Below are positions 8,864 to 19,700 of a stretch of DNA of 34,557 bases, piece after piece. The DNA comes from Lentisphaeraceae bacterium (GTDB taxonomy: Bacteria; Verrucomicrobiota; Kiritimatiellia; RFP12; DVOR01). Both the position numbers and the translations under genes were made by a program. Numbering within the stretch: position 1 is the first letter of the stretch; each line of letters begins with the position of its first letter. Under the pieces are notes generated by a model. The model made no database searches and was not told the DNA's origin. It was given only the letters and a program-made list of their open reading frames with translations. Where the stretch lies: NCBI GenBank assembly GCA_004555175.1, contig SFJE01000022.1, forward strand, positions 1-34,557. The letters are read 5' to 3'.

Positions 8864-11009
8864 CAAACCCTACCAACTCGTCGTGGTTATGCCGGTCTAC
8901 AACGAGGCCGAAGCCATTGCCCCGGTGCTGCGCAAATGGTGCGCGATGCTCGATACCCTTGCTCTACGCTACCGCATTCGCGCCTATAACGATGGCTCGA
9001 AGGATGCCACCGGGCAGATCCTCCAGCGCGAAGCCGAGGCTAGCGGCGGGCGCGTCCTGGCTATCGAAAAGCCCAACAGCGGCCACGGGCCGACTATCCT
9101 CCAGGGCTACCGCGAGGCTGCCGAAGAGGCCGACTGGGTCTTTCAGATCGACTCCGATGACGAGATGGCGCCGGACTCCTTCCCTGCGCTTTGGGCCAAG
9201 CGCGAGAATTGCGACTTCCTGGTCGGCCGGCGCGCGGGGCGCCGTCAGCCGTTGGCTCGCAAGGTGATCTCCTTCGTCTCGCGCGGCTGCGTGCGCCTCT
9301 TCTACGGCCGAGGCATTTGGGATGTGAACACGCCCTATCGCCTAATGCGCGCGGCAGCCTTTGCGCCGTTCTATGCGGCCATTCCGGCAAACACCTTCGC
9401 GCCCAATGTCATTCTCTCGGGGCTGGCCGCGCGCCTCAAGCTGCGGGCCTTCGAGATGCCCGTCCCCCAGCACGACCGCACCACCGGCGAAGTCTCCATC
9501 AAAAAGTGGAAGCTCCTCAAAGCCGCAGCCCGCTCTTTCGCCCAAACCATCGCCTTCGCTTTTGCCCGCCCATTCGAGCGAACGCCACCGCTGCTCTGTG
9601 GTCTCTGGGTGGTGTTGGCGGCGGGGGTCGTGGCTTCGGCCTTTGTAACGCCCAGTTGGAATGACGCAGACTACAACATCCAGGCGGTCAATCTGATGGC
9701 CAAGGGGTTGCTGCCGTTGCGCGACTTCGACTGTATGTACACGCAGCTCTCCTATTGGCTGATGTTTCCCCTGCGCCTAGGCGTGGGAGCGAGGGCGCTG
9801 CACACGGTGGTGCTGTTGGTGCTAGGGCTCTTCTCCGTGGGGCTGATGCGTAGTGTTTATGTCACCCTAACGCGGCGCGCAGTACCGATGGCTTGGGCCC
9901 ACTTAGCGGCGTTGCTCGTCTTTGCCGGCACGAGGTGGACCACGTGGAGCTACGCGATGGAGCCGTGGGCGGCAATCTTTGGAATGTGGGCGCTCCAGGT
10001 GGTGTTTGCTAAGCAGGTCACCCCACGTACAGCGGCTTTCGCTGGGTGCCTGGGGGCGTTTGCCTACCTGTCACGCCAAAATGCCGGCATTTATTTGGTT
10101 GTTGTCGCGCTCGTGCTGTGCGTGCAGGAGCGGTGGTCGTGGAAGCGCCTGTTTGCCTTTGGTGGGGCGGTCTTAGGCACGTTTCTACTCTACCTTGTGC
10201 TGATGCGCCTGGCGCTTGGCGACTGGAGTGCGTGGAGCACCTTCATCGGGCAAGTGCACTATAATCGCTCTGTGACCGTGGCGAAGTTAGAGGCCCTCCG
10301 CACGCTGAAGTTCCTGGCCTCCTATGCCTTTCTGCCGCTCCTGCTCGCTTGTTGGACGGGGCGCCGAGCGTGGCGCGAAAAGGTGCCGCTGGCAGTCGGC
10401 CTTGCGTTGATGCTCCTTGCCGTACGCGTCTCGCCCGGGCTTCACAACCTCTTCTTGGCGATTCCCTTTGTGGCCCTGCTCTTTGGCTTCTCGCGTCCAA
10501 TGAACCCCTTGCGCTCCAAGGGGCACCTAATGCTCCTCGCGCTCGTGATTGCCGGGGTGCTTATGCAGGGCGCCGTCAGCGGCAACCGCCTAATCAAACG
10601 CTACCGGCGGGGAATTAAGTCCTATTGCCAACGGGGTTCGCTCTATTCCGCAGAGACCCTGCGCGTGGTGCAAGCCTTGCGCGCAGCATTGACCCCGGGA
10701 GACCTTCTCTTTATCTTGCCGCGGGGCAAAGAGAGCGTTAGCCACTACTATCTATTGACCGATGCCACCCCGGCCAACTTGACCGTGCAGCACAACGACA
10801 ACCTCTTCTGGGGAACCGAGTTCTGGGGCAACAACGATCAAAAGGCGGAGGTCATTCGTGCGGCGATTGAGCGCGCCACGCTCATCTGCATTCTTGAGCC
10901 ATCCACGCATCAAGCGTGGCTAACGACGATTGAACAGGCTGGTTTCTCCCGAGTAAGCCCCGACAGCTCATTGTGCTTAATGCGCCGAAGCGAACACCCA
11001 AATCCCTAA
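8856..11009 (+). CDS. two-domain glycosyltransferase: GT2 fused to polytopic membrane domain
   Basis: A 717-aa protein. Residues 1 to about 240 form a GT-A family 2 domain like dolichyl/undecaprenyl-phosphate sugar synthases: VVVMPVYNEAEAI, NDGSKDATG at 45-53 (the first Asp of the usual DDGS is Asn), NSGHGPT, and IDSDDEM at 98-104 as the metal-binding acidic cluster. From about 245 on come roughly nine hydrophobic segments, with WNDADYNIQAV followed by GLLPLRDFDCMYTQLSYW, which resembles the first extracytoplasmic loop of GT-C (PMT/ArnT-like) enzymes. A soluble tail of about 120 residues follows. The likely reading is that one half loads a sugar onto a lipid phosphate and the other half uses it outside the membrane, with the GtrA protein between. 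AGGAGG precedes the ATG. Substrate unknown. Confidence 0.85.
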   Translation: MSDKPYQLVVVMPVYNEAEAIAPVLRKWCAMLDTLALRYRIRAYNDGSKDATGQILQREAEASGGRVLAIEKPNSGHGPTILQGYREAAEEADWVFQIDSDDEMAPDSFPALWAKRENCDFLVGRRAGRRQPLARKVISFVSRGCVRLFYGRGIWDVNTPYRLMRAAAFAPFYAAIPANTFAPNVILSGLAARLKLRAFEMPVPQHDRTTGEVSIKKWKLLKAAARSFAQTIAFAFARPFERTPPLLCGLWVVLAAGVVASAFVTPSWNDADYNIQAVNLMAKGLLPLRDFDCMYTQLSYWLMFPLRLGVGARALHTVVLLVLGLFSVGLMRSVYVTLTRRAVPMAWAHLAALLVFAGTRWTTWSYAMEPWAAIFGMWALQVVFAKQVTPRTAAFAGCLGAFAYLSRQNAGIYLVVVALVLCVQERWSWKRLFAFGGAVLGTFLLYLVLMRLALGDWSAWSTFIGQVHYNRSVTVAKLEALRTLKFLASYAFLPLLLACWTGRRAWREKVPLAVGLALMLLAVRVSPGLHNLFLAIPFVALLFGFSRPMNPLRSKGHLMLLALVIAGVLMQGAVSGNRLIKRYRRGIKSYCQRGSLYSAETLRVVQALRAALTPGDLLFILPRGKESVSHYYLLTDATPANLTVQHNDNLFWGTEFWGNNDQKAEVIRAAIERATLICILEPSTHQAWLTTIEQAGFSRVSPDSSLCLMRRSEHPNP

Positions 11010-11028
11010 GGGTGGCAGCCGGAAGCGC

Positions 11029-11057
11029 TTGCATCGCCACAGGGGCTTTGCTATGCT
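11029..11057 (+). promoter_or_regulatory. promoter of the phosphohexomutase gene
   Basis: TTGCAT (11029-11034), a spacer of exactly 17 bp and an extended -10, TGC-TATGCT (11052-11057). Transcription should start near 11064, which rules out an upstream GTG at 11058 as the translation start. Confidence 0.75.
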
Positions 11058-11087
11058 GTGTTTATCCTAAACACAAAGGAGTGCACT

Positions 11088-12413
11088 ATGAGTGGTATCT
11101 TTAAGGCTTATGACATCCGCGGCATCTATGGTCAGGACTTGACCGAGGAGATGGCCTACGCCATCGGGCGCGCGTATATTACCTTCACCAAGGCGAAGAA
11201 GGTGGTGATTGGGCGGGACTGCCGTCCGCACTCGGTGCCGTTGCAGGCGGCGCTGACCAAGGGGATCTTGGAGCAGGGGGCGGATGTGGTGGATATCGGT
11301 CAGTGCTCTACGCCGATGAACTACTACGCCAATGGTTCGCTGAAGGCCGAGGGGTCAATTATGATTACCGCCTCGCACAATCCGGCCGAGTGGAATGGCT
11401 TTAAGCTCTGCCGCGCCGATGCCGTGCCGATTTCTGGCGTTAGCGGCATTGCCGACATTGAGAAGATTGTCACCGAGGGCACCTTTGATCCCCCCGCCGC
11501 CACCCCCGGCACCTGCACCACGCACGACATTCTCCCGGCTTACAAGGAGCACATCAAGCCCTTTATGAACTTTGGCCGCCGCCCGAAGTTGGCCATCGAC
11601 TACGCCAACGGCATGGGCATCCCCGAGAGCCAGACCTTCGCCGATGCCATTGACCAGGTGGCGCTCTATGGCGATATCGATGGCTCTTTCCCCAACCACG
11701 AGGCCAACCCCCTCCACCACGCCACCCTGGCCAAGCTCCAGGAGACCGTCCGCGCCGGGCAGTTCGACTTCGGTGTGGCCTTCGATGGCGACGCCGACCG
11801 CGCCGGCTTCATCGACGAGAAGGGCGAGATCATCCCGATGGACCTCATCACCGCCCTCATCGCCCAGGATGTCCTCAGCCGCGAGAAGGGCGTGATCTTC
11901 TACGACCTGCGCTCTAGCCGCGTGGTCAAGGAGGTCATCGAGGCCGCCGGCGGGGTGCCGATGATGAGCCGCGTGGGCCACGCCTTCATCAAGGCCCAGA
12001 TGCGCGAGCACAAGGCGATCTTCGCAGGCGAACTCTCCGGCCACTACTACTTCCGCGATAACTTCGTGGCCGAGAGCTCCTCGATGGCCGTCATCGCCCT
12101 CTGCAATATCGTCACGCGCGCCGGCAAGCCGCTCTCCGAGCTCATCGCCCCGCTGCGCAAGTACGCCTGCTCGGGCGAAATCAACACCAAGGTCAGCCGC
12201 GACCCGCAGGAAATCCTCGCCACCCTCAAGGCCAAGTATGCCGATGGCAACGTCTTTGAGCTCGACGGCGTGAGCGTGGAGTATCCCACCTGGTGGTTCA
12301 ACGTCCGCTGCTCCAACACCGAGCCGCTCGTGCGCCTCAACCTCGAGAGCACCGCCAGCCAGGCCGAAATGGAAGCCAAGCGCGACGAAGTCCTCGCCAT
12401 TATCCGCGGGTGA
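11088..12413 (+). CDS. manB: phosphomannomutase/phosphoglucomutase
   Basis: A 441-aa alpha-D-phosphohexomutase that interconverts hexose 1- and 6-phosphates through a phosphoserine. Motifs are complete: catalytic Ser96 in TASHNP, Mg-binding DGDADR (233-238), sugar-binding GELSGHYYF (from 314) and phosphate-binding RCSNTEP (407-413). GEMSG/GELSG and overall length fit the ManB/AlgC group, which supplies mannose-1-P or glucose-1-P for nucleotide sugars. The start was set at 11088 because AAAGGAG stands seven bases upstream and the longer frame would begin inside the promoter. It follows the glycosyltransferase operon and precedes a galactokinase-family gene, so supply of sugar precursors for cell-surface glycans is plausible. 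The symbol is by family; the in vivo substrate is not known. Confidence 0.92.
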   Translation: MSGIFKAYDIRGIYGQDLTEEMAYAIGRAYITFTKAKKVVIGRDCRPHSVPLQAALTKGILEQGADVVDIGQCSTPMNYYANGSLKAEGSIMITASHNPAEWNGFKLCRADAVPISGVSGIADIEKIVTEGTFDPPAATPGTCTTHDILPAYKEHIKPFMNFGRRPKLAIDYANGMGIPESQTFADAIDQVALYGDIDGSFPNHEANPLHHATLAKLQETVRAGQFDFGVAFDGDADRAGFIDEKGEIIPMDLITALIAQDVLSREKGVIFYDLRSSRVVKEVIEAAGGVPMMSRVGHAFIKAQMREHKAIFAGELSGHYYFRDNFVAESSSMAVIALCNIVTRAGKPLSELIAPLRKYACSGEINTKVSRDPQEILATLKAKYADGNVFELDGVSVEYPTWWFNVRCSNTEPLVRLNLESTASQAEMEAKRDEVLAIIRG

Positions 12414-12420
12414 TTGTGAA

Positions 12421-12540
12421 GTCGACAGTTGACAGAGAACAGTCGACAGTGCGCTAACGCGACGGGCCAACCGCAGAGGAACCCTCAGCCTATCCGTCGC
12501 GAAACGCGCCCTGTCCACTGTCGACTGTCCACTGTCGACT
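12421..12540. repeat. palindromic intergenic element with GTCGACAGT arms (copy 1)
   Basis: It begins seven bases after the mutase stop. The left arm (12421-12450) has GTCGACAGTTGACAG and a second GTCGACAGT; the right arm (12511-12540) has the complements CTGTCCACTGTCGACT twice. Inside, CGCGACGG and CCGTCGCG extend the dyad around a loop of about 28 nt. A second element with the same type of arms but a different core is at 25584-25710. The right arm ends 47 bp before the galactokinase start. Confidence 0.8.
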
Positions 12541-12587
12541 CGGTTTTCTCCTTCCCCTGAACCTCTCCACAAGACAAGGATACCGCT

Positions 12588-13757
12588 ATGCTTAATCAAG
12601 CAGTCTACGATGAACTGATCGCGAAGTTCGAGGCGACCTACGGCAAGAAGCCGCAGGTGGTCTCCTACGCCCCCGGCCGCATTGAAGTGCTCGGCAACCA
12701 CACCGACTACAACGAGGGCTACGTCTTCTCCACCGCCATTAACTACGGCACCTTCTTCGCCATCGTCCCCAACGACCTGGGCGTGAATCGCGTGACCGCC
12801 GGCGACCTGATGCACACCGTCACCTTCCCCCTCGAGGGCGCCAAGCCCGTCACCGAGGACACTTGGGCGAACTACGTCATCGGCACCGTCGCCGGGCTCG
12901 CGAAGATCAAGCCTCAGACCGCCGGTTTTGACGGGATGTTCCTGGGCAACGTGCCGATGGGCTTTGGCCTCTCCTCCTCCGCCGCGCTGGAAATGTGCAC
13001 CGCCAAGGCCGTCTGCGGCCTCTACGGGATTGAGGCCGATAATGTCACCCTCGCCAAGGTCGGCCAGGCTGCCGAGCACGACTACGCCGGCTGCTCCTGC
13101 GGCTTGCTCGACCAGATCTCCTCGCTCTGCGGCGCCTATGGCAAGCTTGTCAAGACCGACTTCCGCACCCTCAAGGTTGAGACCGTCGACATGGGCCCGA
13201 ATGTCTGCTTCCTGATGTGCAACCCCCACGCCAAGCACGCGCTCGTCGATGGGCAGTACAACTCCCGCCGCAAGGCCTGCGAGGAGGCCGCCGCCTACTT
13301 CGCCAAGGTGCTCTCGCACCCGGTGCGCGCCCTGCGTGATGTCTCGATGGCCGAGTGGGAAGCCTACAGCAACGGGCTCGATGAGGTGGTGGCCAAGCGT
13401 GCCGCGCACCCCATCGGTGAGGATGAGCGCGTCCTGAAGGGTGCCAAACTCTTGGCTGCGGGCGACCTCGCGGCCTTCGGTCAGCTCCTCTTCGATTCGC
13501 ACGAGAGCTCGCGGGTGATGTTCGAGAACTCCTGCAAGGAGCTCGATGACGTGGTCGAGATCACCAAGTCGGTCCCCGGCGTCCTCGGCGCGCGCCTCTC
13601 CGGCGGCGGCTTCGGCGGCTCGGTGGTGGTGATGGTCAACGCCCGCGATGCCGAGACGGCCGCCCAGGCCATCGCCTCGGCCTACGCCAAGAAGACCGGC
13701 GGAGCCCCCTGCGAAGTCTCGCGCATCCAGCCTAGCCAAGGCGCCTGCCTGGTCTAA
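12588..13757 (+). CDS. galK: galactokinase-family GHMP kinase
   Basis: A 389-aa GHMP kinase that should phosphorylate galactose or a related sugar at C1 with ATP. The N-terminal signature is GRIEVLGNHTDYNEG (30-44), the ATP loop is GFGLSSSAA (125-133), the catalytic Asp is probably Asp175 in GLLDQ, and the C-terminal GHMP motif reads RLSGGGFGGS. The classical galactokinase signature has Asn-Leu-Ile-Gly-Glu-His; here it is Glu-Val-Leu-Gly-Asn-His, so the conserved sugar-binding Glu is Asn. This may be a galactokinase variant or a kinase of another sugar. A modest RBS (AAGGA) lies nine bases before the ATG. It is downstream of the mutase gene and may be cotranscribed with it through the repeat element. 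No galT or galE is in the window. Confidence 0.85.
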   Translation: MLNQAVYDELIAKFEATYGKKPQVVSYAPGRIEVLGNHTDYNEGYVFSTAINYGTFFAIVPNDLGVNRVTAGDLMHTVTFPLEGAKPVTEDTWANYVIGTVAGLAKIKPQTAGFDGMFLGNVPMGFGLSSSAALEMCTAKAVCGLYGIEADNVTLAKVGQAAEHDYAGCSCGLLDQISSLCGAYGKLVKTDFRTLKVETVDMGPNVCFLMCNPHAKHALVDGQYNSRRKACEEAAAYFAKVLSHPVRALRDVSMAEWEAYSNGLDEVVAKRAAHPIGEDERVLKGAKLLAAGDLAAFGQLLFDSHESSRVMFENSCKELDDVVEITKSVPGVLGARLSGGGFGGSVVVMVNARDAETAAQAIASAYAKKTGGAPCEVSRIQPSQGACLV

Positions 13758-13783
13758 CCTGGCGCGCCGGCTTCCAGCCACAA

Positions 13784-13825
13784 CAAAGAAGGCCCCCGAG
13801 CGTGAGCTCGGAGGCCTTTGTTTTT
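13784..13825 (+). terminator. terminator after galK, probably bidirectional
   Basis: AAGGCCCCCGAGC and GCTCGGAGGCCTT form a stem with one mismatch and a GTGA loop, followed by TTTGTTTTT. It separates the convergent galK and clpB genes. In the other direction the tail TTCTTTGTTG is weaker but may also serve clpB. Confidence 0.85.
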
Positions 13826-13844
13826 GGGCCCAGGCGCGAGGGCC

Positions 13845-16373
<2,529 letters not shown>

Positions 16374-16421
16374 ACCTTAATCCTCCTATCCGGCGGCCTT
16401 GCGCCTCCGGCACCTCCCTCT

Positions 16422-16437
16422 TGCAACGCCCGTGCCA
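16422..16437 (-). promoter_or_regulatory. candidate sigma-54 (RpoN) promoter of clpB
   Basis: The minus strand reads TGGCACGGGCGTTGCA, which fits the -24/-12 consensus TGGCACG-N4-TTGC(A/T) at every fixed position, with the normal ten bases between GG and GC. Transcription would start about 11-13 bases further on, some 35 bases before the clpB ATG. No sigma-70-like -10 could be found in this gap for clpB. Confidence 0.6.
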
Positions 16438-16461
16438 AACCGCTCAACCCTTCGCCCTCTT

Positions 16462-16526
16462 TGCCAATCGTGCCAAAGTGTGCCACTTCCCTGCCAAATC
16501 GTGCCACGGGCTGGCAGGCTTTGCCA
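16462..16526. repeat. helically phased TGCCA array upstream of clpB
   Basis: TGCCA begins at 16462, 16471, 16481, 16492, 16502 and 16522, and its complement TGGCA at 16512, so seven copies recur every 9-11 bp, one per helix turn. A further copy at 16433 belongs to the sigma-54-like -24 element. Flanks such as AATCG and AAATCG also recur. All sites would face one side of the DNA. Confidence 0.75.
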
Positions 16527-16648
16527 CAGGGCGAAGGCCTCTCGCTCATGGGGTAGAGATCTATTCCGAAAGACCTTTATCAATCGGGCGCGAAGCCCCC
16601 TCTCTCGCGCACCTGCCCGAGGTTGACCCCGCACCCGCCTGCCTCATG

Positions 16649-16677
16649 TTGCCTTTCATGCGGGCGCGTGGCATAAT
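16649..16677 (+). promoter_or_regulatory. promoter of the large CotH/LamG protein gene
   Basis: TTGCCT (16649-16654), a 17-bp spacer and TGG-CATAAT (extended -10 at 16672-16677). The start of transcription would be near 16684, about 28 bases before the chosen ATG. Confidence 0.75.
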
Positions 16678-16711
16678 AGAAAAAGTACGTAGTACGCAAG
16701 GGAGCGAGACG

Positions 16712-19700
16712 ATGAAGCAGGTGATTGTACTGATGAGTTTCCTGTTTGTGGGCGGGTGGGCGATGGGCCAGCTACGGATAACGGAAATCTGCCCGCGGCC
16801 GACGGAAGCGGATGCCAACGGTAAGGAGTCCGGCTGGATTGAACTCACCAACACCTCCGAGACGGAGTCGGTCAACCTCAAGGACTACGCGCTTATTCGC
16901 TTCAACCGCGGGAATAAGGATAGCAGCAAGAAGCGTCTTGCGCTCTTGTCGCAGGTGGTGGACCCTGGGAAGCGGGTGGTGGTCTACACGAGCGAAGCCT
17001 ACGCGAACTTCAAGGACATTGGCGGCTCGGGCAAGGTGGAGACCTTCGGCGAGCTGATGGTCTACCCAAACAAGGTCAACCCGAAGAAGTACCCCACCGT
17101 GCGCCTCTACAAGGGCAGCGAGATTGTCGACACCTTCGAGGTGCCGGTGGATCTGGCCGATGGTAAGAGCTTTGCGCCGGGCAAAATCCGCCAGGTGCTG
17201 TTGGATGAAGCGACGCCCTACAACTACCGCCTCTCCGGCGAGGAGGCGTGGCAGACGGGCTCGGGGCATCTGGCGGTGGTGGCCGATCGCGAACTTGTGC
17301 CTGTGCCGGATGCGTTGGCGCTGACCCTCACGCCCGATAGCGAGACCTTTGCCGAAGGCTTGGTGGTGGCCGGTGGCGTGGCGCGCACAGCGTGGGACCT
17401 CTCCAGCAACACGGGCAAGAACTTCGGCCTTACCGCTCCGGCCGAGACCCTCGCTTCGGCCCCGGAGGCCTATACGGTGGCCTTTTGGTTCAAGGCCGAG
17501 AAGACTGGCAGCACGGGGGACCAGAATGCGCGCGTCCTCTTCGACTACCGCCCCAGCAAGAACACAAGCGACTACTCCGGCGTGATTGTGGTCCTGACCG
17601 GCGAGGGGCAGCTCGTGGTTCAGCCGCGCGATAGCGCCAAAAAGGCGGCCACCTTCCAGAGCGATACAACGGCCGACTACGGCGACGGCGCTTGGCACCA
17701 CGTCATCCTCTCCATTGGCCGCAAGCAGGGCGACCGCCTCCGGCTGTGGGCCGATGGCGAGAAGTGCGTTGACGCCACGCTCTCCTTCAATATCCCTCTG
17801 CGCACCGACGTGCCCCTCTGCTTTGGCCGCGCCTACGACTCGACAGCCTGGGGGCTCTTCAATGGCGCGCTGAGCGATCTCCGCCTCTACCCGCGTGCCC
17901 TGGAAGCCGCCGAGGCCACCGCCCTCTTTGGCGAGGATGGCGCCGCGCGCGAGATTACAGGCGCGCTGACAAAGGCCGAGGCCATTACCGAGGCCGATGG
18001 CCTCTACACCTTCCCTGACTCGCTGGCCAACGCCACCAGCGCGCAGCTCTACAGCGCGGCCGCCGCGCCGACCCTCGCCCGCACCGGCGAGACGGTCGAC
18101 CTCTGGTTCAAGCCCTCGTCCCTGCCACTCAGCGAGGACAAACCCATCGCCTTGGTAGATGCGCGTAGCGGCAACAACTCGGCCGACGGCTTTGTGCTGG
18201 TAGTAGACGACACGGGCGCGCTCAAGATCGAGCGCAAGGGCACGCAGCAGGAGTGGATCGATCTGGGGCTAACGCTTGAAGTCGAAGCGTGGGTGCACCT
18301 GACCTTGGCCTACGACGCGCAGAGCGGCGAGTGCACCTGCTACCGTAATGGCGTGGCCGTGGGGACCTTCTCATCCGTGAACAGCTATACGCCGCCGGCG
18401 GGGAACCACTACTTCGGCAGCTCGCGCGATAGTTACTGGTCGGCCTTCAAGGGGCAGTTGGCCGCGCCGCGCATCTTCTCGGGCGTGCTCTGCGCTGAGG
18501 AGGTGGCCCGGCTTCACAACGCTTCGCCCTTGGCGGCGGTGGTCGGCAAGGTCTTCTCGCAAGGGCTGGTGGAGGGGGCGCAGACGCTCCTCCCGGTTGG
18601 GGCGCTCACCCCGGTTGAGGCGCAGACGGGCTTTATGCTGAGCGAACTGGCGGCAACGGGGCAGTTGACCGTGACGGCGGAGGCTGTGGGCGGCACGCTG
18701 GCAGTCACGCTGGATGGAGCACCTATTGAGGTGGGCACGGCGATTAAAGCCCCGGCGGCGGGTGAACACACCCTCGCTTGGGTGCTCACGCCGACCGAGG
18801 GGGGCTCCTACGCCACGGCAAAGCTCGCCGCGCAGGTGGTCTTTGATTCCCCTTCTACCTCGCGCGCTATTCTCTCCAACCCTACGCCTGGGGAGGAAAA
18901 TGACCTCACGGGGAGCGTCTCCTATGGGCCGAACATCGGGCCGGCGGTGGGCTCGGGCAGCAAGGGAACGGGTGTGACGGCGGCTTCGCCCGCCGCGCCG
19001 GGCGCAGATTATGCCGTGGCCTACGAAATCCACCCGCTCTCGGCGGATGCGGGCAACGCCATTGCGGCCGTCACGCTGCTCTACCGCGTGGACTTCGGGG
19101 AGGTCCAGGAGGCCGAGATGGCCTATAACGAGGCGACGGGGCTCTGGGAGGGGACCATCCCGGCGGCAGCGCTGCCCGAGGCGGGTCACCTGCTGCGCTA
19201 TGCCGCGCGGATTACCGATGGCGATGGCAACCGCTGGCGCTCGCCCTCCTTCTGTAATCCCGACGACGGCTACGAGTGGTTCGGCACCATCGTCAAGGGC
19301 GAGACGACAACCGATGAGAAGTTGCAGACCTTCCACCTCTTCGCCGATAGCACCGCCCTGGCCAATATGGATAAGCAGTACGATGCAGTCTCCGGCTCGC
19401 TGCCGTTGGGCGCGCGTGTGGGCATCTTTGATGAGCAGACCAATACCTACTACGACAACGTCCGCATCGACTTGCGCGGCAACACCTCCGCCGGCTTCAA
19501 CAAGAAGTCCCACGGGCTGCGCTTCAACAAGTGCCAGCCGCTGACCTGCACCAACCCCTTCGACGGCGAGGAGATCGAGGAAATCCGCAAGACCTCCTTC
19601 ATCGCTGAGTATTGCGACCCGACCTACATCCGCCAGGCCCTCTCCTTCTGGCTCCTGCGCCAGGCCGGCAACTTGACCCCCTTCGACTACCCCGTCCGCC

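Noticed and set aside
8324..8866. 180-codon minus-strand frame opposite the GtrA-like gene
   Set aside because: The plus-strand GtrA-like protein is recognisable, and this frame is low in complexity and runs through the leader hairpin.
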